Source of the DNA: Akkermansia sp. | GTDB taxonomy: Bacteria > Verrucomicrobiota > Verrucomicrobiia > Verrucomicrobiales > Akkermansiaceae | Direction of reading: 5' to 3' | Length of the DNA stretch: 64,000 nucleotides | NCBI GenBank assembly: GCA_017555205.1 | Contig: JAFZGW010000013.1 | Location: 248,001 to 312,000, forward strand | In this document: positions 15,447-27,675 of the stretch, in pieces | Layout: every line of letters begins with the position of its first letter | Numbering within the stretch: the first letter of the stretch is position 1 | Made by a program: the position numbers and the translations under genes | The notes under the pieces: model-generated | The model's database searches: none | What the model was told of the DNA's origin: nothing | What the model saw: only the letters and a program-made list of their open reading frames with translations

Positions 15447-17090
15447 ATGAGCCGAAATTCCGATAACAGCCAACCCCGACGCTCCGTACCGGACGTCTTC
15501 AACTGGGGATTAGTGCGCCGCGCATTGCGCGCCGCCGAGGAAGGCGTATATTGCTGGAATCTTGAAACCGGCGACATCTACTACACCGAGCAGTGCATTC
15601 GGATGATGGGGCTTCCCGTTCGGGAGTTTGCCCCCAACATCTTCACCTCCCCCGAGCAGACAATCCATGAAGATGACCGCAGCTACTTCATCAACGCGGT
15701 GCAGCGATATCTGGATCGCCCCACGACCGCGCCGTTGCGTATAGAGTTACGCCTGCTCAATCAAAGGTCGCGAGGCTGGCGCTGGATTCGAGTGAATGGC
15801 ATAGTGGAAAAAGGGCGCGATAAGAAACCCGTACAGCTTGTAGGAGTGTGGGTGGATATCACCCGCCGCAAGATGGCAGACATGCACGCCATGGAAGACC
15901 GAGATTTGTTCCGCAATCTCATCAACCACCTGCCCGACAACATTTACTACAAAAACCGCGAATCACGCTTTGTGATGGCAAACGAAGCAACCGCTCGCAA
16001 AATGGGCGTGCGCACACCTTCCGACCTCATTGGGTGTAAAGACACCCACTTCTTCTCCGACGACACCACCGATGTAGCTCGCCAGGAAGAACTGGAAATC
16101 ATGCGAACAGGCCAGCCTATTACCAATCGAATCCACAAAGAGAGCTGGAAGGGCGGTCAAAGTTCGTGGTGTCGACTGTCAAAGTTCCCATGGTACGCCA
16201 CAGATGGCACAGTCAAGGGCATTGTCGGCATATCGTCAGACGTTACGGAACTGGTGGAAACCCAGCAGCGGTACCGCCGAATGGCCGAGCAGCTCGATCA
16301 GCGCAACAAAGCACTGGAGAAAGAAATTAACCTGGCAAGGCAAATTCAATTTGCGCTGCAATCGCAGCGAATCCCCCCGCGAGTATGGCAGCATGAAGAG
16401 AGCCGCCAAAAGCGCACCGCACATTTCCACCACATCTACAGTCCCTGCACCGGAGTTGCCGGCGACTGCTTCGAGGTATTCCCGGTAAGCGAAAGTGGTG
16501 TTGGCATGCTGATATGCGATGTCATGGGGCATGGTGTACAAGCTGCACTGATTGCTTCCATGCTACGCGGGCTACTCGAGCAATTCGCAAGCTTGGCCAA
16601 TACTCCCACCCTTTTCCTCTCAAACCTGAACCGCCAGCTCTGGGGTATCTTCGAGCGAGCCAAACTAACCATGTTCACCACGGCTTGCTACGTGTATTTT
16701 GACTTGCAAACCCGCCGACTGACTATCACCACCGCCGGCCACCCGGCGCCCATCATACTGGGAGCAGACGGCAAGGCATTCCAACCCCTCATGCGCCGCT
16801 CCCCTGCTCTCGGCCTGCTTGAGCAAAGCACCTACCGAGAAAGCGACATAGCACTTGAGGCCGGCATGAAACTCATGCTCTTTACCGATGGCCTCACGGA
16901 AGCACGAAATAAGACCGGGGATGAAATGGGGGCAAGCCATATCATGGATTACCTGCAACAAAGCACGCCCCAAAACATAAAAGAAATGCTGGACTTCGCG
17001 CTCGCCGGTATGCACAGCTTTACTCAATCCCCGGAACAAGACGACGATATTTGCCTTGTAGGCGTTGAATTTACCGAAGAATTAATGTAA
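15447..17090 (+). CDS. PAS-domain SpoIIE/RsbU-type protein phosphatase
   Basis: A 547-residue cytoplasmic signalling protein. Two PAS domains come first (about 20-145, ending GVWVDITRRK, and about 160-285, with NHLPDNIYYKNRESRFVMAN and ending GISSDVTEL), then a coiled-coil linker (EKEINLARQIQ), then a PP2C SpoIIE domain (about 330-547). That domain has GVAGDCFEVF, ICDVMGHGVQAALI, TAGHPAPI, FTDGLTEARN and the closing QDDDICLVGVEF, so its metal-binding Asp residues are present. Such proteins usually dephosphorylate an anti-anti-sigma factor to switch on a stress sigma factor. No STAS protein or anti-sigma kinase is in the window, so the target is unknown. The second ATG is chosen because a promoter ends 8 bases before it; 15420 would add 9 residues. 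Confidence 0.87.
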   Translation: MSRNSDNSQPRRSVPDVFNWGLVRRALRAAEEGVYCWNLETGDIYYTEQCIRMMGLPVREFAPNIFTSPEQTIHEDDRSYFINAVQRYLDRPTTAPLRIELRLLNQRSRGWRWIRVNGIVEKGRDKKPVQLVGVWVDITRRKMADMHAMEDRDLFRNLINHLPDNIYYKNRESRFVMANEATARKMGVRTPSDLIGCKDTHFFSDDTTDVARQEELEIMRTGQPITNRIHKESWKGGQSSWCRLSKFPWYATDGTVKGIVGISSDVTELVETQQRYRRMAEQLDQRNKALEKEINLARQIQFALQSQRIPPRVWQHEESRQKRTAHFHHIYSPCTGVAGDCFEVFPVSESGVGMLICDVMGHGVQAALIASMLRGLLEQFASLANTPTLFLSNLNRQLWGIFERAKLTMFTTACYVYFDLQTRRLTITTAGHPAPIILGADGKAFQPLMRRSPALGLLEQSTYRESDIALEAGMKLMLFTDGLTEARNKTGDEMGASHIMDYLQQSTPQNIKEMLDFALAGMHSFTQSPEQDDDICLVGVEFTEELM

Positions 17091-17157
17091 ACCTCACACT
17101 TATTTGCCTAAAAGCTCGCCAAATGCCTATTTTTCTTTCACTTGGAGCAAAAAAAGA

Positions 17158-17186
17158 TTGCAATCAAGCGATTTTAGCGGTAGTCT
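17158..17186 (+). promoter_or_regulatory. Promoter of the Arg-rich protein gene
   Basis: TTGCAA (17158-17163), 17 bp, TAGTCT (17181-17186). The mRNA leader would be about 30 bases. Confidence 0.6.
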
Positions 17187-17222
17187 AGTTACAGTTACAG
17201 ATTTTTTACTGAATCAATTTAT

Positions 17223-18644
17223 ATGGAAGACAGCACACAGGGGGGCAACACGCCCTTTGACCTTTCCGAGCTGACCGGTTTCCAGTTTGGTCCTGCATGG
17301 GCCAAGCCGGGTGCCGATACTGCACCAACCCTGCCCAAGATGCACAGCGCAGACCGCCCCGAGCGACGCAGTGCTCCGCGCAGACCCAGTACAGACCGCC
17401 GAGATTCCCGCCCGCGCAGGGATGACGCCAACGCCCGCAGTGACAGGGCCCCCCGCAAGGGAGGTCCGCGACAGGGGCGCGATCGACGTTCCGGGCGAGA
17501 CGAAGCACCACGCCGCGAACTGCCGCAGCCGGCAGACGGATTCCGCGTGGAGTTGCGTCCTACCAACGCCATCTTGGAGTTATTCAGCAAAGAAATAACA
17601 AAACAGAAACGAGCTCTCCCGTTGTTGGATCTTTCCCGTGTCGTGATAGGCGGCAAAGAACGCTACGACTTAGTGTTCATGAAACTCGAGAACGGCCCCA
17701 TGCTCATTCACTCCCTCAAGAGTGACGGTGCATGCTGGCTGACAGAGGCCGAAGCCGTGAGTTACCTGTGGTCAGCTCCGTGGTTCAGTGAGCTCTACAC
17801 AGCCGAAGAGGTCGAGACCGAAGCACCGAAAGGCAACTTTACCGCCATTGCTACATGCCAGATGGGGGGTGAAGTCATTGGCCCGGTAAACTGGCACGGA
17901 TACCAAGCAGCACTCATGAACCTGTACCGCTCCAAGTACAGCAACATGGCGCTGGATGCCTTCAAAAATCGAATCACCCTGAACAAGGATGAGGAAGCTG
18001 TGCAGAACTGGCTGCAAAATGCCGGCAAGAAAACCGTTTGGAAACCGAACCGAGAAGGTGCTGACGAAGTAGTGCTTGAGGATGCCAAAGCTGTGGAGGC
18101 AGATTTCACCGCCAACTTCTATGGCAAAGTCTACGAGACGGTAGACAAGGTCTTCATAAATGGCGCTACTCCGCGCAAGATGCTCTCTCCCGGTTTGGCC
18201 GCCCACCTGTCGATACTGACCGACAAGACTCGACGTTCCCCGCAGATGCTCATCCCGAACCTGTGCCATGGCTTAGCTCGCCACCACATGCCCATCTACA
18301 AATGGCAGGGAAATCACTTTACCGGTCCCAGCAGAGTGCGTGCCATACCGGCGGACACCGTACTGGCAGACCGAATGATGGCCATTGTGAACTGGAGCAA
18401 GGAGCACTCCGGCGAAAAGGTAGAGACCATGTTTGCCGACCTTTCCGGAGTTCCCGCCGGCACGGATGAGGAAAGCCGCAAAGCAGCATCGGAAGCCTAC
18501 GCACCGTACGCAGCTGATATGATTTGGCTGCTGGAGCAAGGTTTTGTCGTTGTAACAAGCGACAACTCCATTTGGTTCCCCAAGGGCGATGCAGCCCCTG
18601 CCCCCACCAAACCGGAGCAACCGCGCCGACGCCCGCGTAAGTAA
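17223..18644 (+). CDS. Unrecognised protein with Arg/Asp-rich disordered N-terminus
   Basis: A 473-residue protein that I do not recognise as a named family. Residues about 40-100 are a low-complexity stretch of Arg, Asp, Ser, Gly and Pro (RRPSTDRRDSRPRRDD, KGGPRQGRDRRSG), resembling RNA-binding tails of helicases and translation proteins. The C-terminus also ends in a basic tail (PRRRPRK). Residues 105-460 look folded, with mixed helices and strands and motifs such as NWHGYQAALM and CHGLARHHMPIYKW. There is no signal peptide or membrane segment. A role with RNA or ribosomes is a guess from charge only. It is a single-gene unit with its own promoter and terminator. Confidence 0.6.
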   Translation: MEDSTQGGNTPFDLSELTGFQFGPAWAKPGADTAPTLPKMHSADRPERRSAPRRPSTDRRDSRPRRDDANARSDRAPRKGGPRQGRDRRSGRDEAPRRELPQPADGFRVELRPTNAILELFSKEITKQKRALPLLDLSRVVIGGKERYDLVFMKLENGPMLIHSLKSDGACWLTEAEAVSYLWSAPWFSELYTAEEVETEAPKGNFTAIATCQMGGEVIGPVNWHGYQAALMNLYRSKYSNMALDAFKNRITLNKDEEAVQNWLQNAGKKTVWKPNREGADEVVLEDAKAVEADFTANFYGKVYETVDKVFINGATPRKMLSPGLAAHLSILTDKTRRSPQMLIPNLCHGLARHHMPIYKWQGNHFTGPSRVRAIPADTVLADRMMAIVNWSKEHSGEKVETMFADLSGVPAGTDEESRKAASEAYAPYAADMIWLLEQGFVVVTSDNSIWFPKGDAAPAPTKPEQPRRRPRK

Positions 18645-18672
18645 GCCACTACTACAATTCATGTAACTACTG

Positions 18673-18703
18673 AAGGCTGAGCCGCCAAAAGCAGCTCAGC
18701 CTT
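18673..18703 (+). terminator. Terminator after the Arg-rich protein gene
   Basis: AAGGCTGAGC / GCTCAGCCTT (18673-18682, 18694-18703) followed by a short T-run. Confidence 0.8.
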
Positions 18704-18751
18704 TTAGTATCGAAACAAAATAGCCTTATCAGGACCGATGAATTATAAAAC

Positions 18752-19636
18752 TCAGCCCATCAGGGCAGAATCCTCGACCACACTCAAGGGCCAGATTCCC
18801 TGCCTTGCCATGAAACTCTCCCAAGCCAGCAGCACCTGCTCAAAAACGGTGGGATTTACAGCAAAATGAGCAAGAGTGTGATCCCCCCCCGGGCAAAGAA
18901 CCAACTCAGCATCGTTCCCCAGAGCCCGCCATTCCTCACAAAACCACTCGCGCATACCGTAATCCTGCAGAGGGTCAGCCATTCCCTGAGCACAGAATAA
19001 GGGCGGCAAATAACGGCGCAACAGCGCGCAGGGATTTACGCGCTCGGGATTATTGACCTCGGCCTTAATATTCAGATAACGAGCCTCGGGCGAATTGACA
19101 TCTACCACCCCGCGAAATATGGCCACGCTTGCAGGCTGTTCCGGCAATTCATCGCGACTGCCGAATTTCCACCAGCGGCGGGTCTGCAACATCGGCTGCA
19201 TCGCAGCATTGAGCGCCATCAAGCCACCGGCATCTGCTCCGGCTAGCGTAATTGCATATTGGTCTATCCCTAAACCACCGGCATTCGCCTGCAACCAGCG
19301 CCAAGCATCGAGCCCATCCTGTATGATATCCTCGGCAGTCACATCAAAGTTCGCATGTGTACGATACTCCGGCAGCAGGCATACGATGCCGCGGGCAGAC
19401 AGATGCACAGCCCATGATACAAACTCCTCGCCAAAATCCATCGACCACATGCCACCATGGAAAAACATCACGGCGGGCATAAACGCCGTCTCAGTATGCC
19501 CCGGGGGAGCAAATAAATACGTCTTCAATTCCACTCCGTCAGAAAAACGCTTCCACACAAAAGTAGGAGCAGCCTCCAACATGCGGCGCATGTCACTAGG
19601 CTCTGCATTTGCTTCACTCTCTGAAAAAGGCGTCAT
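18752..19636 (-). CDS. Alpha/beta-hydrolase, esterase-like, with Asp at the nucleophile position
   Basis: The 294-residue product has the hormone-sensitive-lipase-like arrangement: oxyanion motif HGGMW (60-64), a nucleophile elbow at 133-137, acid Asp221 in GMADPLQDY and His253 in GGDHTLAHF. The elbow reads GADAG where GxSxG (usually GDSAG) is expected, so the nucleophile Ser is replaced by Asp135. Asp nucleophiles occur in haloalkane dehalogenases and epoxide hydrolases, but those belong to other branches of the fold, so either altered chemistry or loss of activity is possible. No signal peptide is seen. It shares a compact divergent promoter region with the secreted-protein gene at 19701. 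Substrate unknown. Confidence 0.78.
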   Translation of the reverse strand: MTPFSESEANAEPSDMRRMLEAAPTFVWKRFSDGVELKTYLFAPPGHTETAFMPAVMFFHGGMWSMDFGEEFVSWAVHLSARGIVCLLPEYRTHANFDVTAEDIIQDGLDAWRWLQANAGGLGIDQYAITLAGADAGGLMALNAAMQPMLQTRRWWKFGSRDELPEQPASVAIFRGVVDVNSPEARYLNIKAEVNNPERVNPCALLRRYLPPLFCAQGMADPLQDYGMREWFCEEWRALGNDAELVLCPGGDHTLAHFAVNPTVFEQVLLAWESFMARQGIWPLSVVEDSALMG

Positions 19637-19647
19637 AACGTAGCACT

Positions 19648-19676
19648 AGTATGCAATTTTCTTGCAAAAAATGCAA
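19648..19676 (-). promoter_or_regulatory. Promoter of the alpha/beta-hydrolase gene
   Basis: On the minus strand, TTGCAT (19671-19676), 17 bp, CATACT (19648-19653). It overlaps the divergent plus-strand promoter by 15 bp, so the two cannot easily be occupied together. Confidence 0.6.
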
Positions 19677-19690
19677 GCATGATGTAGAGT
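19662..19690 (+). promoter_or_regulatory. Promoter of the secreted-protein gene
   Basis: TTGCAA (19662-19667), 17 bp, TAGAGT (19685-19690), with the ATG at 19701 after 10 bases. Confidence 0.6.
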
Positions 19691-19700
19691 ATATGCAGTT

Positions 19701-20747
19701 ATGAGAGCATTTTTTTCCACAATTGTTGCCTTGAGCGCTCTCCTGAGTGCAGCAGCCGAGGCCGCAACCCCCGCTGCCATCGAGGCAGAGCTGAAGCGCC
19801 GGGCGGCACGTCAAACAGAACAACAGCAGACTACTTTACCAGCCCCGGAGAAGCGCTTCATCATCCCCAATCAGGAGAAATCGCGCACTACGACAGAAAC
19901 TGTTTACAACACATGGAGGCTTAGCCTCATCCGCGGCAGTGAGCAAGCTTGGCGGTCCACGACCTCCAACTCGCGCCAAATGAAAGTGCGCAATTTCATA
20001 GTCTCTCAGCGCGGAGCTTTCCCCCGGGATTTTTTCAACCAAACGCAAGAAGCACCGAAACTCGAAAATTTTGCATACGTAGGCTCGCTGTTAGGTTGCA
20101 ACGGGTATACAATGGCCAGCACCTATATCGGCAACGTTAAGCTGGGAGAAGGCAAGGCTGCGGAAAATGCCTTTGTTCTTGAATTTGTTTTCGAAGGCGG
20201 ACGTTGGAAACTGGATCAAACCCGCATGTTCAACCTGAGCCAACTGCCGGATGTACGCAAGCGACTTCGCGAAAAAGACCTTACGCTGTTGCAGGAGCAG
20301 GATGGATTCCAGCCCTATGACCGTATACCCACCACGCCCCCGGCCTGCAGCGCCCCCGTTCTTATTGGCAAGGTATTCGTGGACTGCCCCGGTCGCAATA
20401 TCGAAATGACCATCAATGGCGTTTCCATGCATGAATTTGAAGACGAGCGAAGAGCCGATGTCATTTCCGGCGGTCTCAAGCGCGGGCTCAATACTATTTC
20501 CTACAAAATAACTGACAAAGCCGGCCAGGAGCGTCCCTCTATGGCTATCGGCCTCTTCGTAGCGCCGGAAACACCCGGAAATAGCCCGATTTGCGTATTT
20601 GACCACATTATAGACGCATCCGACAAAGCAGAAGGTGGCACTTTCGCCTTCACTATCTCAAACGAGCACATCGCCTCCATGAGTCCCAGATTCAAAGGCA
20701 CCAAGCCGCAGCCCTACCACGCAGCCCCTCTCAAAGAGAAAAAATAA
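19701..20747 (+). CDS. Secreted protein of unknown function
   Basis: A 348-residue protein with a clear signal peptide (MRAFFSTIVALSALLSAAAEA, likely cleavage after AEA). A Gln/Thr-rich segment follows, then a mainly beta region containing VLIGKVFVDCPGRNIEMTING, consistent with an Ig-like or other beta-sandwich module near residues 210-290. Two Cys in the mature part may pair. I do not recognise the family. It would act in the periplasm or outside the cell. It has its own promoter and a strong terminator, and faces away from an alpha/beta-hydrolase gene. Confidence 0.6.
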   Translation: MRAFFSTIVALSALLSAAAEAATPAAIEAELKRRAARQTEQQQTTLPAPEKRFIIPNQEKSRTTTETVYNTWRLSLIRGSEQAWRSTTSNSRQMKVRNFIVSQRGAFPRDFFNQTQEAPKLENFAYVGSLLGCNGYTMASTYIGNVKLGEGKAAENAFVLEFVFEGGRWKLDQTRMFNLSQLPDVRKRLREKDLTLLQEQDGFQPYDRIPTTPPACSAPVLIGKVFVDCPGRNIEMTINGVSMHEFEDERRADVISGGLKRGLNTISYKITDKAGQERPSMAIGLFVAPETPGNSPICVFDHIIDASDKAEGGTFAFTISNEHIASMSPRFKGTKPQPYHAAPLKEKK

Positions 20748-20768
20748 TCCCTAAACGCTCTTCATATC

Positions 20769-20809
20769 GACTCCCCCCGTCAACCTCTCGTTGACGGGGG
20801 GAGTCTTTT
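20769..20809 (+). terminator. Strong terminator before the dnaK region
   Basis: A perfect 16-bp stem GACTCCCCCCGTCAAC / GTTGACGGGGGGAGTC with a 5-nt loop, followed by TTTT. Confidence 0.9.
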
Positions 20810-23004
<2,195 letters not shown>

Positions 23005-23015
23005 AAATCTCACCC

Positions 23016-23042
23016 GGGTCTGCGCCCACACGGCGCAGACCC
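23016..23042 (+). terminator. Hairpin between dnaK and groES
   Basis: An 11-bp stem GGGTCTGCGCC / GGCGCAGACCC with a 5-nt loop starts 11 bases after the dnaK stop. It lacks a direct T-run, so it may be a partial terminator or an mRNA processing or stability element that sets DnaK and GroE levels apart. Confidence 0.6.
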
Positions 23043-23095
23043 ACCATCATATTTTATTTGGACATTTTAACCAATAATAAACCATACATAATACC

Positions 23096-23380
23096 ATGAT
23101 TAAACCCATCGGACAACGCGTACTCGTAGAGCGAGTGGAAGCTGAGAGCAAAACAGCAGGCGGTCTCTTCCTGCCCGACAGCGCCAAAGAGAAACCGCAG
23201 GAGGCAATCGTTCGCGCCCTCGGCACCGGCGGTCGTGATAAGGACGGCAAAGAGATTCCCTTCAACGTAGCAGTAAATGACAAAGTGCTCATCACCAAGT
23301 ACGGCGGCACCGAAGTCACCGTAAATGGCACCACCTACACCATCCTCAACGAGAGCGATATCCTCGCCATCATCGACTGA
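23096..23380 (+). CDS. groS: Co-chaperonin GroES
   Basis: The 94-residue heptameric lid of the GroEL chamber. It begins IKPIGQRVLVER, contains the mobile-loop region TAGGLFLPDSAKEKPQE and the conserved VNDKVLITKYGGTEV, and ends ESDILAII. Length is standard. It lies 45 bases before groEL and is probably cotranscribed with it; a hairpin separates it from dnaK. Confidence 0.97.
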   Translation: MIKPIGQRVLVERVEAESKTAGGLFLPDSAKEKPQEAIVRALGTGGRDKDGKEIPFNVAVNDKVLITKYGGTEVTVNGTTYTILNESDILAIID

Positions 23381-23404
23381 GTTTATTCCTTCAATTAAAT
23401 CTAA

Positions 23405-25078
<1,674 letters not shown>

Positions 25079-25104
25079 GCCCCCTGCCTCATAAATTAAC
25101 CATT

Positions 25105-25147
25105 AAAACAAATCCCCGAAGCTGTAATGGCTTCGGGGATTTGTTTT
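25105..25147 (+). terminator. Rho-independent terminator after groEL
   Basis: AAAACAAATCCCCGAAGC / GCTTCGGGGATTTGTTTT with a 7-nt loop, 27 bases past the stop. Confidence 0.9.
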
Positions 25148-25251
25148 CTTACGGGCTCCAACTTACAAACTATTCGAATGCGAATAATTTTTTACTTGTA
25201 AAACCAGCACGTATAGATATACTCATGGTAAGCACACTCTCTCACCTTGCT

Positions 25252-25842
25252 ATGAAGTTCCAACAATTTTCACTTACAACTCTTACGTTTGTCGCATGCC
25301 TTTCCTTTGCACTGACCTGCTGTAGTGGTGGCGGTGGCGGCGGCTCCGCTACAGAGGATACAGAAAAGCCCGCAACCAACAACGATGCCCCGGCCAAACT
25401 GATACCGGACGAGAGTCAAAATAACAGCTGCACATTTACCATCAATACTGTTTCGGATTCCGATTTTAACGAATACACTGTTATCTTTGAATGTGGGAGA
25501 GGTGGAATCATCAGCGACTGCACCATTTGCTCGAAGGATAAGAGCGTGCAAGTAAGTTCATCGACAGGCTCCGGCCGCTGGGAGCAGAATGCTGCTACCA
25601 GCGGGAGCACCATGAATGACCTCTCGTTCAATTACAGCAACGGAACATCGAACAATGCCTTTGAAGTGCAGATTATGATTGATTCGCTGAGCATATCCGA
25701 CATAGAAAAAGACAGCGATGGCAATCCGCTCCGCTTTTCTGCAGCAATCAATTCAGCCCGCTCATTTTTACGCATTGAGGGAGTTACCTCAGACGAGCGC
25801 AGTATGCGGCTGAATTCCGCAGTAGAGGCAAAATACCATTAA
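25252..25842 (+). CDS. Putative lipoprotein of unknown function
   Basis: A 196-residue protein starting MKFQQFSLTTLTF, with a hydrophobic signal segment and a lipobox-like LTCC followed by a Ser/Gly-rich linker, so it is probably lipid-anchored. The mature part (about 55-196) is rich in Ser, Asn and Asp and looks beta-structured, with three Cys near residues 59, 81 and 90. I do not recognise the family. The ATG at 25252 is preferred over longer starts: a TATACT at 25219-25224 would place transcription start downstream of the ATG at 25225. The gene runs convergent to rtcB with a gap of 3 bases and no visible terminator between them. Confidence 0.6.
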   Translation: MKFQQFSLTTLTFVACLSFALTCCSGGGGGGSATEDTEKPATNNDAPAKLIPDESQNNSCTFTINTVSDSDFNEYTVIFECGRGGIISDCTICSKDKSVQVSSSTGSGRWEQNAATSGSTMNDLSFNYSNGTSNNAFEVQIMIDSLSISDIEKDSDGNPLRFSAAINSARSFLRIEGVTSDERSMRLNSAVEAKYH

Positions 25843-25845
25843 TTA

Positions 25846-27069
25846 TCAATTCTCTTTCTTTTTACGGAATGAGGGTTCAGCCTCCTCAGCTTTGAAGTTG
25901 TAGAGAGGCTTGAAGATATCGAGCACATCCACCGTAGGACCGATGTGCTTAAGGATAGCGTCCATTCCCTTATATGCCATAGGAGACTCATCCAGCGTGC
26001 GCTGCGTAACGGAAGTCGTGTAGATTCCCTGCATCTGCTGCTCGAAATCAGCGAGAGAAAGCTCACGGAAAGCTTGTGCACGGCTCATGAGACGCCCTGC
26101 ACCATGAGGCGCTGACTGGTTCCAATCATCGTTTCCTTTGCCGGTTCCGTAGATACAGCCATCGCGCATGTTGATGGGAATAAGCAATTTCTCGCCATCG
26201 CGGGCAGAAATAGCACCCTTGCGCACAATATTGCTATCGTGGTCAATGTAATTGTGCGTAGTATGGAACATATCCTGCACCGAAAGCCCCAGACGACGCA
26301 CGATAATATCAGCCATCACCTCGCGGTTACGCAGGGCAAAAAGCTGGCATATTTTCATATCTTGCAGGTAGTGCGCGCGGTCTTTGCCCTCCAGATAGCA
26401 AAGGTCAGCCGGTGTGTCGGGTGACAGCTCGCTCCAATTAGCTCGTAGATTCGTAATGGCCGACTGAATTTCACGCTGTTTACCCTGAGACTTCAAATCA
26501 TTTATGAGCGCCTCTTCTGCCGCGGCGCGGTCACCTATCCCGGAACGTCGGTCAACAGCCACGCTCTGGTAGTATTCGCACACCTGCTTACCGAGATTGC
26601 GCGATCCGGAATGAATAATAAGGTAATAGTTACCCTGAGAATCACCATCAACCTCGACAAAGTGATTACCACCCCCCAGCGTACCCAGGGAGCGCAACAA
26701 ACGCTCATGGCGCTCCAGATGCTCCAAACAATGAAGCCCCTCAAACTCTGCAAACGGAGCCTCAATTTTGCTGTGCACATTCATGCCGCTGGGAATATTA
26801 CGGTGCATAATATCATCCAGCGCGCTGAAGTCCGGTTTCTGTTTACCGAGAGCGATAGTGAGCATACCGCAGCCGATGTCGACACCTACGATATTCGGGA
26901 TTACCTTATCCCCCAAATCGGCCGTAAAGCCAATCACACAGCCTTTACCGGCATGCACATCGGGCATGATTCGCACTTTAGCATCTGCAAATGCAGGCTG
27001 TGCCAATAGACGCGAAATCTGTTTCAGCGCCAATTCTTCCACCTCATCGGTGTATATTTTCAAGTTCAT
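25846..27069 (-). CDS. rtcB: RNA-splicing ligase RtcB
   Basis: Joins RNA 2',3'-cyclic phosphate or 3'-phosphate ends to 5'-OH ends using GTP and Mn2+. The 407-residue product contains the metal-site motif VDIGCGM, PDVHAGKGCVIGF, GTLGGGNHFVEV, IHSGSRNLG, and near the C-terminus HGAGRLMSR, whose His forms the covalent GMP intermediate. All key residues appear present. The size matches the shorter bacterial RtcB group used in RNA repair rather than the longer tRNA-splicing form. No archease, rtcA or rtcR lies nearby. The promoter is 80-110 bases upstream and the leader can form a GNRA-capped hairpin. Confidence 0.93.
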   Translation of the reverse strand: MNLKIYTDEVEELALKQISRLLAQPAFADAKVRIMPDVHAGKGCVIGFTADLGDKVIPNIVGVDIGCGMLTIALGKQKPDFSALDDIMHRNIPSGMNVHSKIEAPFAEFEGLHCLEHLERHERLLRSLGTLGGGNHFVEVDGDSQGNYYLIIHSGSRNLGKQVCEYYQSVAVDRRSGIGDRAAAEEALINDLKSQGKQREIQSAITNLRANWSELSPDTPADLCYLEGKDRAHYLQDMKICQLFALRNREVMADIIVRRLGLSVQDMFHTTHNYIDHDSNIVRKGAISARDGEKLLIPINMRDGCIYGTGKGNDDWNQSAPHGAGRLMSRAQAFRELSLADFEQQMQGIYTTSVTQRTLDESPMAYKGMDAILKHIGPTVDVLDIFKPLYNFKAEEAEPSFRKKKEN

Positions 27070-27099
27070 GATGATTAATAGTTATTTAGTTTGGTCTGC

Positions 27100-27119
27100 T
27101 TTCTGTCTCACGACAGAAA
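27100..27119 (-). promoter_or_regulatory. GNRA-capped hairpin in the rtcB leader
   Basis: Read on the minus strand, TTTCTGTC-GTGA-GACAGAAA forms a perfect 8-bp stem closed by a GTGA (GNRA) tetraloop, about 30 bases before the rtcB start. Confidence 0.6.
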
Positions 27120-27149
27120 TAGTGATATAGTACGGGCAGTTGCGGCTTC

Positions 27150-27178
27150 AGTCTACGCGCATTAATATTTTTTGTCAA
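27150..27178 (-). promoter_or_regulatory. Promoter of rtcB
   Basis: On the minus strand, TTGACA (27173-27178), 17 bp, TAGACT (27150-27155). The leader would be about 75 bases. Confidence 0.65.
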
Positions 27179-27485
27179 GCAATGATGACAAAAAAACACA
27201 ACTCTCCCTGTCAACTCGAAGCTCGGCAATTGCGAAAGCTGTATGAAACTCGCCTTACATGTACTTGTCAACTATATATGTAGAGCAGAAACGAATGGGA
27301 CAAGTACAGACGAAAACAACTATATTCCATTCAGAGAAATGATAATTTTCATGCAAGAAAACGGCATTGACATTTCGGAGTGATATGTGCTAATATCAGC
27401 CTGTTAAAAACCAGTCGACCGTCAAGGCCGCAACTCCCGTTTTCATCGATTAATCTGCATATCATATATTGATTCTTCGAGTTTT
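27179..27485. other. Non-coding region between rtcB and the small lipoprotein gene
   Basis: About 300 bases separate the rtcB promoter from the next start codon. They hold a 10-bp inverted repeat TGTACTTGTC / GACAAGTACA at 27260-27269 and 27299-27308 with a 29-nt loop, and the promoter at 27367-27396. No credible gene is seen in the rest. Confidence 0.5.
27367..27396 (+). promoter_or_regulatory. Promoter of the small-lipoprotein/ruvB gene string
   Basis: Consensus TTGACA (27367-27372), 18 bp, TAATAT (27391-27396); the leader would be about 80 bases. Confidence 0.65.
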
Positions 27486-27659
27486 ATGAAAATTGAATCT
27501 TCCTCAGAATCCACTCCGAAATATCCCACACTCGTAAAAGTTGCTGCAGTTGTCGCAACGGCTGCAGCCTTGGCTGCTTGCCAGCAGCAACAACAGCAAC
27601 AAAGTATGACCCCTCCGGGAGCCCCGCTGCCTCCGCAAGTAACAGGCGGCGTAAAATAA
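27486..27659 (+). CDS. Small Gln-rich putative lipoprotein (57 aa)
   Basis: A 57-codon frame starting ATGAAAATT and ending TAA, 16 bases before ruvB. It encodes a short N-terminal part, a hydrophobic Ala/Val segment (residues 16-31) and the lipobox LAAC (29-32), then seven Gln in a row and a Pro/Gly-rich tail. This is the plan of small entericidin-like or spacer lipoproteins, but I recognise no family. The N-terminal region before the hydrophobic segment is longer and more polar than usual, with only two Lys. It follows a good promoter and is probably the first gene of the ruvB unit. Too short for many gene callers, so easily missed. Confidence 0.6.
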   Translation: MKIESSSESTPKYPTLVKVAAVVATAAALAACQQQQQQQSMTPPGAPLPPQVTGGVK

Positions 27660-27675
27660 GAGTTACGATAAAACA

